From Opitutus sp. ER46 (lineage in GTDB: Bacteria > Verrucomicrobiota > Verrucomicrobiia > Opitutales > Opitutaceae), in NCBI RefSeq assembly GCF_003054705.1, contig NZ_QAYX01000022.1:62001-126000 (forward strand): a stretch of 64,000 nucleotides of DNA, written 5' to 3'. Position numbers and translations under genes: made by a program. Positions 51,532 to 60,511 of this stretch are shown here, piece by piece. The notes beneath the pieces were generated by a model. That model did no database searches and had not been told where the DNA came from. It saw only the letters and a list, made by a program, of their open reading frames with translations. Position 1 is the stretch's first letter. Each line of letters opens with the position of its first letter.

Positions 51532-54372
51532 ATGGAGAATGCCGTCAAAGGACAACGCTGCGTGAGCGAACGCGAACCCGAGCTGGGGCTCGGCGTGGTG
51601 GCGAGCGTGGACGTCGCCGCCAAGCGCGTGGGCATCGCGTTTCCCGCCACCGGCGAGCAGCGACTGTACGCGCTGGACACGCCGGTGCTGAAGCGCGTGG
51701 TGTTCCGGGTCGGCGAGAGCATCGCCAACCGCCAGGATCTACGCCTCACGATCGAGGCGGTGGAGGACGACGGCGGAGTCCTGACATACGTCGGCGGCGG
51801 GGTTCGGCTCCGGGAAGACGAGGTGTCGGACGTGACGACGGTGGCATCGCCGCCGGAGCGCCTGCTGGCGGGACAGTGTGATCCAAGCGACGTCTTTGAC
51901 CTCCGTTACCGGGCGCTGCAGGCGCGGGCGCGGCGGCGAAGCGCAGACGTGCGCGGATTTCTCGGCGGCCGGGTGGAGCTGATCCCGCACCAGTTCTACA
52001 TCCTGCACGAGGTTGCAGCGCGACAGATCCCGCGCGTGCTGCTGGCGGACGAAGTGGGTCTCGGCAAGACAATCGAGGCGTGCCTGATCGTGCAGCGCCT
52101 GCTCGCGGTCGGGCAGGTGAGACGCGTGCTGGTGCTCGTGCCGGAGTCACTGACGCACCAGTGGTTCGTTGAGCTCCTGCGGCGGTTCAACCTCTGGTTC
52201 AGCATTTACGACGAAGGCCGCTGCGCGGCGCTCGAGGCGAGCGATCCGGGGGAGAACCCGTTCCTCGCGTCGCAACTGGCGCTGGCGAGCGTGGACTTCC
52301 TCACGCAGATGGAGACGCGGCGTGATCAAGCGATCGCGGCGGGCTGGGACCTTGTGATCGTCGACGAGGCGCATCACCTCGTGTGGACGCCGGAGCGGGC
52401 GAGCCCGGAGTACGCGCTGGTGGAGGCGCTGGCGCAGCGGGCGCCCGGCCTGTTGCTGCTGACGGCGACGCCGACGCAGCTGGGACAACAGGGGCATTTT
52501 GCCCGGCTGCGGCTGCTGGATCCGAGCCGGTACGACAACTACGACCGGTTCGTGGCGGAGGCGGAACAGTACGCGGCGGTGGCAGGCGTGGCGGAGAAGA
52601 TCGTCGGCAGCGGGCGGTTGACGGCGAAGGACCAGGCGACGCTGCGGCGCGTGTTCACCCGTGACCCCGAGCGGCTCGCGCAGCATCTCGCCGGGCTGAA
52701 GCAGGCGAAGGCCGGGGCGCGCGAGTCGCTCTTGCGCAGCCTGCTGGACCAGCACGGGACCGGCCGCGTGATGTTCCGCAACACGCGCGCGGCGATGCAG
52801 GGCTTCCCCAAGCGGCGGTACTGTCCCGTCGAGCTGGCGGATCCGGGGGTGGCGCTGCATGCGCGCATTGCCCGGGAGCTGGCGGCGGAGGAGGCGGGGA
52901 CGGATGGGACGCTGCGGTATGCGTTCAAGGAGGATCCGCGGCTCGAGTGGCTGGTGGGTTTCCTGCAGGCGCACCGCGAGGAGAAAGCGCTCCTGATCTG
53001 CCGCACGCAGCGCAAGGTCGTGGCGCTGGAGCATGCGTTGCAGGAGAAGCGGAAGGTGAAGGTGGCGCTCTTTCATGAAGGCCTGCCGCTGGTGCAGCGC
53101 GACCGCCACGCGGCGTGGTTCGCAGAGCCGGACGGCGCGCAGCTGCTGATCTGCTCGGAGATCGGCAGCGAGGGCCGGAACTTTCAGTTCGCACATCACC
53201 TCGTGTTCTTTGACCTGCCGCTGAACCCCGGGCTGATCGAGCAGCGAATCGGACGGCTGGACCGCATCGGGCAGACGCAGCCGATCCAGATTCACGTGCC
53301 ATACGTGGCCGGCAGTGCCGACGGATGCGTGGCGGAGTGGTACCACCGCGGGCTCGACGCGTTCGAGACGCCGCTGCACGGTGGTGAAGAGTACCAGGCC
53401 GCGTTCAAGGCACGGCTGCTGGAGGTCGCGCTCGCCTATGGCAGCGGCAAGGCGGCACCAGATGCTCTCGCGCAGCTCGTGGCGGAGACGGCCGCTTTTC
53501 GGGAGAAGCTGGCAGCGAAGATGAAGCAAGGCCGCGACCGGCTGCTGGAGCTGAACTCGTTCCGGCCGGACGTGGCGGAGACCGTACTCGAGCGGGTGCG
53601 GGCGGCAGATGCCGACCGATCCTGGCGCGAATTCCTCGTCGGACTGCTCGATCACTTCGGTGTGCGCGTCAAGGAGCACGATGACGGTGACCTGTTTCTC
53701 GACCCGAGCCATGCGTACGTGGAGTCGTTCCCCTCGATCCCGGCGGACGGCATGCTGGCGACCTTCGACCGTCAGCGGGCGCTGGCGCGGGAGGACATCC
53801 GATTCCTCTCCGCGGACCATCCGCTCCTGGGCGACGCGATTGACCTGCTGGTGGATTCACCGGCGGGGACGACGGCGTTCGGGCGCCTGACCACGGCCAA
53901 GCCCGGATTGCTGCTCGAGGCGGTATTCGTGCTGGAAACGGTGGCGGAGACGCGGTGGCGCGTGGATCAGTTTCTCGCGCCGACGCCGGTGCGGGTGGTG
54001 GTCGACGTACGCGGCCAGGAAGTCACGGCTGAGCACGATTTAGCGTCACTCGAAGGCTACATCGAAGATGCGGACCTGCATCGGTTCCTGGAACTGCCGG
54101 CGTTTTCCGGCCGCGTGCTGAAGGCGATGCTCGCGGCGGCCACCAACCGCGCGGAGGTACGCGGGGCGGAGATCACCGGCGCGGCGAGTGCGCGGGCGCA
54201 GGAGACACTGGCGGCCGACGTGCAGCGCCTGGCCGACTTGCGGAAGCTCAACGACCACGTCCGCCCGGAGGAGGTGACGCAGGCCGGTGAGCGCCTGGAG
54301 CGGACCTCGGCGGCGATCGCGGCGGCGCGGCTTCGCCTCGACAGCCTGCGGCTCATCCTCGCGGGCGCCTGA
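51532..54372 (+). CDS. rapA: RNA polymerase-associated SWI2/SNF2 ATPase RapA
   Basis: A 946-residue Swi2/Snf2 ATPase that binds RNA polymerase and helps recycle it after transcription. The N-terminal domain matches RapA: GQRCVSEREPELGLGVVASV and FPATGEQRLYAL. Helicase motifs are Walker A LADEVGLGKTIEA, the DEAH box VIVDEAHHL, LLTATPTQLGQQGHFARLRLL and motif VI EQRIGRLDRIGQ. The large C-terminal domain follows. The ATG at 51532 places GQRCV at the expected distance from the N terminus. An in-frame ATG at 51502 would add ten residues. It is a single gene, 205 bp behind a hydrolase gene. Confidence 0.93.
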   Translation: MENAVKGQRCVSEREPELGLGVVASVDVAAKRVGIAFPATGEQRLYALDTPVLKRVVFRVGESIANRQDLRLTIEAVEDDGGVLTYVGGGVRLREDEVSDVTTVASPPERLLAGQCDPSDVFDLRYRALQARARRRSADVRGFLGGRVELIPHQFYILHEVAARQIPRVLLADEVGLGKTIEACLIVQRLLAVGQVRRVLVLVPESLTHQWFVELLRRFNLWFSIYDEGRCAALEASDPGENPFLASQLALASVDFLTQMETRRDQAIAAGWDLVIVDEAHHLVWTPERASPEYALVEALAQRAPGLLLLTATPTQLGQQGHFARLRLLDPSRYDNYDRFVAEAEQYAAVAGVAEKIVGSGRLTAKDQATLRRVFTRDPERLAQHLAGLKQAKAGARESLLRSLLDQHGTGRVMFRNTRAAMQGFPKRRYCPVELADPGVALHARIARELAAEEAGTDGTLRYAFKEDPRLEWLVGFLQAHREEKALLICRTQRKVVALEHALQEKRKVKVALFHEGLPLVQRDRHAAWFAEPDGAQLLICSEIGSEGRNFQFAHHLVFFDLPLNPGLIEQRIGRLDRIGQTQPIQIHVPYVAGSADGCVAEWYHRGLDAFETPLHGGEEYQAAFKARLLEVALAYGSGKAAPDALAQLVAETAAFREKLAAKMKQGRDRLLELNSFRPDVAETVLERVRAADADRSWREFLVGLLDHFGVRVKEHDDGDLFLDPSHAYVESFPSIPADGMLATFDRQRALAREDIRFLSADHPLLGDAIDLLVDSPAGTTAFGRLTTAKPGLLLEAVFVLETVAETRWRVDQFLAPTPVRVVVDVRGQEVTAEHDLASLEGYIEDADLHRFLELPAFSGRVLKAMLAAATNRAEVRGAEITGAASARAQETLAADVQRLADLRKLNDHVRPEEVTQAGERLERTSAAIAAARLRLDSLRLILAGA

Positions 54373-54439
54373 GGCGCAGGGACTTGGTGAAGGGCGGCTC
54401 GGAGCGCGAGGCGCGTCCACGCGGGCGCGCGGCTGCGCA

Positions 54440-54997
54440 TCAAGGCACCGGGACGAGACCTGACAGGTGGGAGATGGCAGCCCGGGCTGGCCGCGACGGA
54501 GATCGGGGCGCGGTGGCCACGTGGCGCCAGCCGAAGCGGGTGTGGCGGGAGGCGGCGTTGACCGTCTCGCCCGCGGCTTCACCGCGCTGCGGCAAGGTGA
54601 ACCAAGGACCGTGGCGGACGTAGTGGGCGAGGATCCCGGCTTCCGGGAATTTCATCAGGTAGCCATCGATCCGGAGGTGCCTGGCCATGGCGATGTCGTC
54701 GGCGTCGTTGGAGTACGTCGCGACGATCACGCGGACGTCATCGTAGCGCGGATTGTGCCGCAAGCCGGCGATCAACTCGCGGGCGCCATCCATGCGGATG
54801 TCGATGAAGAGCCGCGCGGGCAGGACGCCCAGCACGGCCGCCGACTGGAGCCCGGATTGGGCGGCGGCGCAGCAGTCGAACGTCGTAACGGGATTGGCAA
54901 TACCGCCGGTCCGGAGCAGGTGCCGGAGCTGAAAAACGTCATCCTGGCAATCGTCCACGATGACGATCGGGGGAAGTGTTGGATCGGGAAAGTTCAT
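54440..54997 (-). CDS. Single-domain response regulator with C-terminal extension
   Basis: A 185-residue receiver. The acidic pair is D15-D16 in VIVDDCQDDVFQLRHLL. The phospho-acceptor is D66 in LFIDIRM, though the usual PG loop after it is shortened (DGAREL). The Ser/Thr position is in ATYSND and the conserved lysine in GYLMKFPEAG. A Ser/Arg/Pro-rich tail of about 50 residues extends past the receiver and may be disordered. The first half resembles the Rcp1-like receiver at 32002. The ATG at 54997 is preferred over an upstream in-frame start. It is divergent from the ECF sigma gene (223 bp apart); a functional link is possible but unproven. Confidence 0.82.
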   Translation of the reverse strand: MNFPDPTLPPIVIVDDCQDDVFQLRHLLRTGGIANPVTTFDCCAAAQSGLQSAAVLGVLPARLFIDIRMDGARELIAGLRHNPRYDDVRVIVATYSNDADDIAMARHLRIDGYLMKFPEAGILAHYVRHGPWFTLPQRGEAAGETVNAASRHTRFGWRHVATAPRSPSRPARAAISHLSGLVPVP

Positions 54998-55220
54998 GGG
55001 CAAAAACCTCCATGCAGGCTCCAACCCGTGTGGGGGAGCATACCAATACTCCTCAACTCGCGACGTCGCCACCGGAAATCCGTCCGCAAGGGGGCGCAGA
55101 AACGCTTACGAGATTCTCCCACGCCGCCACGGAGTTGGTTCGTAGTATGCTCTGATCCGGGATTGCCCGACCGGCACGCGCGACCCTTGCTGGTGCGGCT
55201 CTAGACAAAAACCGCGCCCC

Positions 55221-55775
55221 ATGACGCTTCCTTCGCAAACACCGCGAACAACGCATCTCATGGAGGTCGCTGCCGATGAAACTTGGACAAGCTGGTTCCA
55301 GCGCTATGGCCCCAGGCTCCTGCTCTGCGCCCGGCAATGGACGCATTCGCAGGCGGATGCGGAGGACGTTGTCCAGGAGGCATTCGTGCGCTTCTGGCGG
55401 CACCAGCGGCACCTGCCCGGGGAGCCGATGGCGCTCCTGGTCACGTCCGTGCGCCGCGCCGCTTTCGACCGGGCGCGAAGCGAGTCCCGCCGCACGGCGC
55501 GGGAGGAGGAGGCACAGGGCGAAGAGAGCGGCGCTCGCGTTTCCTGGTTTGAGCCGCCGCTCCTCCAGGAGGAACGCCGCGCCGCGCTGGAGCGGGCCGT
55601 CGCGCAACTGCCGCCCGAACAGCGGGAGGTGCTCGCGCTCAAAATCTGGGGCGAACTCACCTTCCAGGAGATTGCCACCACGCTGGATATTCCCGCAAAC
55701 ACCGCCGCTTCCCGGTACCGCTACGCGCTGGCCGGACTGCGCCAACTTCTGACCGCCGCCGACTGCCATGGATGA
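55221..55775 (+). CDS. ECF-type RNA polymerase sigma factor
   Basis: A 184-residue extracytoplasmic-function sigma factor. Region 2 is seen in WFQRYGPRLLLCARQWTHSQADAEDVVQEAFVRFWRH (in parts), including the core-binding DAEDVVQEAF. Region 4 is in LPPEQREVLALKIWGELTFQE, followed by the recognition helix IATTLDIPANTAASRYRYALAGLR. The inter-region linker is short and charged. An alternative ATG at 55260 would remove 13 residues. The stop overlaps the start of the putative anti-sigma gene by eight bases, so the two are translationally coupled. It is the first gene of a four-gene plus-strand series. Confidence 0.93.
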   Translation: MTLPSQTPRTTHLMEVAADETWTSWFQRYGPRLLLCARQWTHSQADAEDVVQEAFVRFWRHQRHLPGEPMALLVTSVRRAAFDRARSESRRTAREEEAQGEESGARVSWFEPPLLQEERRAALERAVAQLPPEQREVLALKIWGELTFQEIATTLDIPANTAASRYRYALAGLRQLLTAADCHG

Positions 55776-56277
55776 CGAGCTTCAGTCCCTCGAAGCCGAG
55801 TTGCAGGCCCTGCGCCCCGCCGCTCCTTCCGCCGCGCTGCGGCAACGAATCGCCGCGGCGCTGGCCGAGCCGGCGGGAGCTGCCCGCCCATCGCGTTCGC
55901 GCTGGTGGTGGCTCGCGCTTGTGCCGGTTCCCCTCGCCGCAACCGTGGCGGTGCTGCTCACCGTTTCCCGTTCCGGTCCCGATGCGCCGGCAGGGCGCGA
56001 AAGCCTCCCGCCCAGGGTCGCGACGCCGGGGGCAAACACCCCGGAGACCACCGCGACCGATCGCGTCGGCGAAGTTCTGAAGCCGATCGCGGCCGCCCAG
56101 ATTCTGTATGCGGCCAACGACGAGGGATTGGTCTTGCTCGAAGATGGCACGCCGGCGCGCCGCGAGCGACTCCGCTACGTGGAGACGGTGCGCTGGCGCG
56201 ATCCGCGCACCAACGCCGCGCTGACCTGGCGCGTTCCGCGCGAGGAAGTTCGCATCACCCCCGTCCGTTACCAGTGA
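55768..56277 (+). CDS. Putative membrane anti-sigma factor
   Basis: A 169-residue protein with about 45 cytoplasmic residues, one membrane helix (about 46-66, WWWLALVPVPLAATVAVLL) and a periplasmic domain of about 100 residues. Its start overlaps the sigma gene by eight bases. That topology and coupling are the pattern of ECF anti-sigma factors. It lacks the HxxxCxxC zinc motif of the ZAS family, so the assignment rests on context. The cytoplasmic stretch is a Leu/Ala-rich helix (LEAELQALR) that could hold the sigma factor. The periplasmic end contains a possible beta segment (TNAALTWRVPREEVRITPV). Confidence 0.75.
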   Translation: MDDELQSLEAELQALRPAAPSAALRQRIAAALAEPAGAARPSRSRWWWLALVPVPLAATVAVLLTVSRSGPDAPAGRESLPPRVATPGANTPETTATDRVGEVLKPIAAAQILYAANDEGLVLLEDGTPARRERLRYVETVRWRDPRTNAALTWRVPREEVRITPVRYQ

Positions 56278-56292
56278 CCCATTTTTCCTTCC

Positions 56293-57339
56293 ATGAAACC
56301 AAACCTCCGTTTCCTCCTGCCCGTGTTTTCCTCCCTGGCACTGACGTCTCTCGCGGGCGCGGCAAGCTCGCCCGCCGCGGCCGAACCGGTTCCCGCCCCC
56401 GACCCACAGGAGCGGCGTACCTTCACCGCCACCATGCAGGCCAGCGGCCCCGACGGCCACACGGTGCGCACGATCATTGGCCCCGTGAAGGGCACCACGC
56501 GCACGTATCAGGTCGATCGGGTCATCGGGCACGCCATCGAGAAGGAGAAGGCGGCCTTCCTTGGCGTGGAGGTAATCCTGGCGTCCGAGACGCTCGCCGC
56601 CCAGCTTGGCCTGGCGCGGGGCACGGGGCTGGTGGTGCGCGACGTGGTGACCGATTCCCCGGCGCGCGCGGTGCTGCAGGAACACGACATCCTGCTGAAG
56701 CTCGATGACCAGATCCTGGTCGACGCCCACCAGCTCGGCGTACTGATCCGCCAACACAAGGAGGGCGACGAAGTGACGGTCACCTACCTGCGCGCGGGCA
56801 AGCCGGCCACGGCGAAGCTGAAGCTGGTCATCCGGGATCTGCCCAAGTTGACCCGCGCGGACGAGGACATGCTCTACCGGCTGGACGGAAAGGGAATCTC
56901 CGCCCAGGCATTGCGCACCGGCACGCCCGGCCTGCGCGTAAGCGCCCTGACGTTTCCCGCCATGCCCGGCGAAGCCGGTCGGATCCAGATCGAAAAGCGT
57001 GGTGCCGGATTTCGGATGAACCGCTTCGACACGGGCAACAGCAGCCTCGTTTACAGCGACGAAACGGGGGCGATCGAGCTCACGGCCAAGGACGGCGTGA
57101 AGACGGTCGTGGCGAAGGACGCGAAGGGCCAGCAGACCTTCTCGGGCCCGGCCACGACGGATGAGGAGCGCAAGGCGCTGCCGGCAGAAGTCCGTGCCAA
57201 GCTCGAAAAGCTTGAGTCGATGCAGGAGATTACCTTCGAGCCGGCGGATGGCATCGAACACCTCGAAGGCGCCGTCGGCCAGCCGGGCGGGAAGTCGGTA
57301 CGCGTGGAGCGCCAGCCGCATCACCCGGGAGTGTATTGA
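56293..57339 (+). CDS. Secreted PDZ-domain protein
   Basis: A 348-residue exported protein with a signal peptide (about 1-23, ending near LAGA) and a single PDZ domain (about 90-180). The domain contains FLGVEVILASETLAAQLGL, VVTDSPARAVLQEHDILLKL and VTYLRAGKPATAKLKL, the arrangement seen in HtrA-type PDZ modules. No protease domain is present, so it is not HtrA itself. The C-terminal 160 residues are of unknown fold. It starts 15 bp after the putative anti-sigma gene and is likely part of the same transcript. A role in sensing misfolded envelope proteins or as a cofactor of the sigma system is inference from context. Confidence 0.85.
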   Translation: MKPNLRFLLPVFSSLALTSLAGAASSPAAAEPVPAPDPQERRTFTATMQASGPDGHTVRTIIGPVKGTTRTYQVDRVIGHAIEKEKAAFLGVEVILASETLAAQLGLARGTGLVVRDVVTDSPARAVLQEHDILLKLDDQILVDAHQLGVLIRQHKEGDEVTVTYLRAGKPATAKLKLVIRDLPKLTRADEDMLYRLDGKGISAQALRTGTPGLRVSALTFPAMPGEAGRIQIEKRGAGFRMNRFDTGNSSLVYSDETGAIELTAKDGVKTVVAKDAKGQQTFSGPATTDEERKALPAEVRAKLEKLESMQEITFEPADGIEHLEGAVGQPGGKSVRVERQPHHPGVY

Positions 57340-57448
57340 TCAGATTGCCGGCCGGTCGCGCCTTGGGGGTGCAAGCGGACTGTCCGTGAGCGGCGGGGTG
57401 GCGTCGTTTGGCGCCCTGGCGGAAATGGCGTCACCGCCCCTCCCGCCT

Positions 57449-59395
57449 ATGCGCAACTCACCCCGTCGGCTTGGCTTCCTCCTCCGTCTCGGCGCGTTCG
57501 GCCTCATTGGCCTGCCCGCCACCTACGCCGCCGCTAGCTCACCCGCGGCGGCGGCCCTGTCGGGTGCGACCGTACTGTCGACTTTCGACCAGGGGGAACT
57601 CGCGGTCTTCGAACGCAAGGCAAGCCTGGCGAAGCGGCTCGGCGCGACCCACGTGCCGCTCACCGACGGGCTGCCGACCGCCCGCTGGCAGTTCGTTCCG
57701 GCCGATGACCCGTACCCGGGTTGGTTCATTCAGCGTCCCGACTTTCTGAAGCTGTTTCCGCCGGCCGAAGTCGCGCCGTATGTGGATCAAGACTACGCGC
57801 GACGCATCTGCACCATTCTGGGCGAGCGCGCGCGGATCCTGCGGCAACTCGGGCTCAAGGCGCACTGGGGCTCCAACCTGCCGCAGGTGATGCCGGAGGC
57901 GTTCTTCACGGCGTATCCTCACCTCCGCGGTCCGCGCGTGGACCAGCCGAACCGCTCGCGCGTGGCGCGTTTCTCCATGTGCGTGGACCAGCCCGAGACG
58001 CTGCGGCTGTATGCCACGGCGATGAAAAGCCTGCTGGCGCTCTGCCCGGAGCTCGAATCGTTCAGTTTCCTCACCCAGGACTCTGGTTCCGGCTTTTGCT
58101 GGGTGCCGGCGTTGTACCCGGGGCTCAATGGTCACAGTGACTGCCGCGCCCGCCCGATGTCCGAGCGCATTTCCTCGTTCCTGATCACGCTGCAGACCGC
58201 CGCGCGCGAAGTGGGACATGAGGTCCAGATCAACCTGAACCCGATCGAGCCGCGGCAGTGGATGATTCCGTCATTCGGACCGGAGCAGCTCGACGCGATC
58301 GCGCATCGGCTGCCGCGCGGCATCGCGGTGCAGGGGAGGGAAGGACCGGACGGTCGCCCCTATCGGTACCTGGGCTCGAGCGACGCGTACGCGCATGGCT
58401 CGTTTTACCCCGTCGTCGGGCTGGCGGTGCCTGACCTGCGCTGGCTGCGAACCGGGCGGACTGCGCCGATCAAGGCGGAGGCGGGGATGCCGGCGCGCCG
58501 GCTGATCAGCCTGCGTCCGGACGAGGCGACGATGGCGTTTTCGGCCCAGCTCTATGAGGCGACGCGGGCGACGATCGATGGCTCGGTCGCGGAACGGCTG
58601 GGCGCGTTGCGGAATTTTGCGGCGACCGTCGCGGGCGAGGTGGGTGCCGACGACCTGCTGCAAATCTGGCTGCTGCTCGATGACGCCGAGCGGCGGCTCG
58701 AGGCGCTGAACTTTGGCGACATGCTCCAGTTCGGGCACGTGCTGAACCGGTGGGTGAACCGCCCGATGGTGCCGTTCCCGGCGGAGCTCTCCGCCGAGGA
58801 CAAGGCGTACTACCGCCGCTTCCTGTTTCAGGCCAAAGGCGAGGAGCAGGCGGACAACCTGGCGGACATCCAGGCCATGCGGATGTACGAGGGCTTCGGC
58901 GCGCGACTGCTGTTCCAGCGCGTGATCGAGACCGTGGTGCCGACGGTGGAGGACGCGCAGGCGCGCGCCGAACGTCTGGCCCGCGGAGCACCCGACGCCG
59001 AGGCGCGGCAACGGTGGAAGCTGCTCGGCAAGCGGCTCGAGGTGATGGTCTGTCTCCTGCATTCGGCCGACCACATGGTGGCCTACCAGGCGCAGCTCGA
59101 TCGCGTGAAAGCGCTTGGCGTCGAGCCCGAGCCGAATCCGCCGCTGGGCGCGGAGTCCAGTTGGGACCGCACTGATCTGGTCCGCCTGGCTCGCGAGGAG
59201 ATCGACACGACCGTGCGATTGAAGCGCCTGCTCGAGAGCACGTCGGAACCACTGCTCGACCTGGCGTCGGTGCCGGAGGAGGAAACCATCATGCGGCTCG
59301 GTCCGACTCTGGCCGCCCAACTGCAGCGGAAGATCGACCTCATGAACGCGCACTGGATGGACTACGACCGCTTGTTCACGAAGCCGAATCCCTGA
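57449..59395 (+). CDS. Large secreted protein, glycoside-hydrolase-like barrel suspected
   Basis: A 648-residue exported protein with a signal peptide (about 1-28). The middle third contains LKAHWGSNLPQVMPEAFF, ELESFSFLTQDSGSGFCW and VGHEVQINLNPIEPRQWM, which resemble the strand ends of a TIM barrel in alpha-glucuronidase-like or uncharacterised glycosidase families (a DUF4838-like impression). I cannot name a family. The C-terminal 250 residues are helical, with Leu/Arg/Glu-rich stretches. It follows the PDZ gene by 109 bp on the same strand, so it may belong to the sigma-controlled set. The ATG at 57449 gives the signal peptide; an in-frame ATG at 57425 is also possible. Confidence 0.7.
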   Translation: MRNSPRRLGFLLRLGAFGLIGLPATYAAASSPAAAALSGATVLSTFDQGELAVFERKASLAKRLGATHVPLTDGLPTARWQFVPADDPYPGWFIQRPDFLKLFPPAEVAPYVDQDYARRICTILGERARILRQLGLKAHWGSNLPQVMPEAFFTAYPHLRGPRVDQPNRSRVARFSMCVDQPETLRLYATAMKSLLALCPELESFSFLTQDSGSGFCWVPALYPGLNGHSDCRARPMSERISSFLITLQTAAREVGHEVQINLNPIEPRQWMIPSFGPEQLDAIAHRLPRGIAVQGREGPDGRPYRYLGSSDAYAHGSFYPVVGLAVPDLRWLRTGRTAPIKAEAGMPARRLISLRPDEATMAFSAQLYEATRATIDGSVAERLGALRNFAATVAGEVGADDLLQIWLLLDDAERRLEALNFGDMLQFGHVLNRWVNRPMVPFPAELSAEDKAYYRRFLFQAKGEEQADNLADIQAMRMYEGFGARLLFQRVIETVVPTVEDAQARAERLARGAPDAEARQRWKLLGKRLEVMVCLLHSADHMVAYQAQLDRVKALGVEPEPNPPLGAESSWDRTDLVRLAREEIDTTVRLKRLLESTSEPLLDLASVPEEETIMRLGPTLAAQLQRKIDLMNAHWMDYDRLFTKPNP

Positions 59396-59403
59396 GGAGC
59401 GGA

Positions 59404-59431
59404 GGCTGAAAGCTGAAGACTGAAGGCTGAA
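59404..59431 (+). repeat. Four tandem 7-base RRCTGAA-type repeats
   Basis: GGCTGAA, AGCTGAA, GACTGAA and GGCTGAA follow each other without spacer, in the 63-bp gap between converging genes. They are the same unit as the GCTGAA array at 26483-26511, and are followed by TCGGTCGGCGGTCGG. Confidence 0.7.
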
Positions 59432-59458
59432 TCGGTCGGCGGTCGGCGGCGCGGAGCG

Positions 59459-60430
59459 TCACGTTCCAAAGCGCCAGGCAAGGATGCGTGACTTCTTCTG
59501 GCCCTGCGTGAGCTCGATCGTGCGGACGTCGGCTGGCGGCACGCGCGCGAGGGCGCGGCGGAGGGGAGGGAGGCTTTCGCGTTTCGATACGAGCGTTGTG
59601 AACCACCGGCACTGCGTCCGGAACTGAACACTCTCGGCGATCATGCGCAGGACAAAGCCAACCTCGCCGCCGGCGCACCATAGCTCGTGGCTCTGGCCGC
59701 CGAAGTTGAGCACGCGCTCGGGCGTGCGCTCGCCGGTCAGGTTGCGCAGCTTGCGCAGCGTGCCGGCGGCGGCTGCGGCGGCAGAGGTGTGAAACGGTGG
59801 GTTGCAGATGCAGGCGGCAAAGGAATCGCCCGGGCGAACGACGCCGCGAAAAATCTGCTGCGGGTCGGGTTGCCGCCGCAGCTCGATGCGAGGACCGAGC
59901 GTGCGATTACCGACGACGATCCGGCGTGCAGCCTCGAGCGCGACGGGATCGATGTCGGTGCCGACGAAGCGCCAGCCATAGCTTGCGACTCCGATGATCG
60001 GATACACGACACTCGCGCCTACGCCGACATCCAGGATCGACACCCCGGGCTGCGGCGGGGCGGCGGAGGGCTCAGGCGCTGCCTCGGCCAGGAGGTCGGC
60101 GAGATGATGAAGGTAGTCGGCGCGGCCCGGAATCGGCGGACAGAGATAGCCGCGAGGGAGCGCCCAGAACTTGATTCCGTAGTGGAGGCGCAGGAGAGCC
60201 TGATTGAGGGCGAGGACGGCCGCCGGGTTGGCAAAATCGATCGTGGGTTCGCCCCGCGGGCTGGAGTGGACGAAGCCCGTGAGCGCGGGCACGGCCTGGA
60301 CGAGGGCGGCAAAGTCGTAGCGGCCGGCGTGCGGGTTGCGTGGATGCAGGCCGGCAGCTGGGCGGGCGTTGGCGGAAGTGCGGTTCAAGGCGCCCGAGCG
60401 TGGAGGATTCGCGCCGAAGTTCACCGCCAA
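59459..60430 (-). CDS. rlmF: 23S rRNA (adenine(1618)-N(6))-methyltransferase
   Basis: RlmF methylates A1618 of 23S rRNA using SAM. The 323-residue protein carries the family N-terminal GLHPRNPHAGRYDF, the SAM-binding LDVGVGAS (about 133-140) and the catalytic NPPFH (210-214). Downstream segments LVSKRESLPPLRRAL and the QGQKKSRILAW ending are also typical. The start is uncertain: the first available codon is TTG at 60430, with a GTG at 60424 as an alternative, and neither has a clear Shine-Dalgarno sequence. It lies 81 bp behind the hybrid kinase gene on the same strand. Confidence 0.93.
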   Translation of the reverse strand: MAVNFGANPPRSGALNRTSANARPAAGLHPRNPHAGRYDFAALVQAVPALTGFVHSSPRGEPTIDFANPAAVLALNQALLRLHYGIKFWALPRGYLCPPIPGRADYLHHLADLLAEAAPEPSAAPPQPGVSILDVGVGASVVYPIIGVASYGWRFVGTDIDPVALEAARRIVVGNRTLGPRIELRRQPDPQQIFRGVVRPGDSFAACICNPPFHTSAAAAAAGTLRKLRNLTGERTPERVLNFGGQSHELWCAGGEVGFVLRMIAESVQFRTQCRWFTTLVSKRESLPPLRRALARVPPADVRTIELTQGQKKSRILAWRFGT

Positions 60431-60511
60431 AGTTTCGGATGGCGGTGGGTTGAGGCGCGGAGGGAAGCTCCGAAAGCGGTGCAGGAGACGGTTGCCGGAA
60501 AGGCAGCTCTC

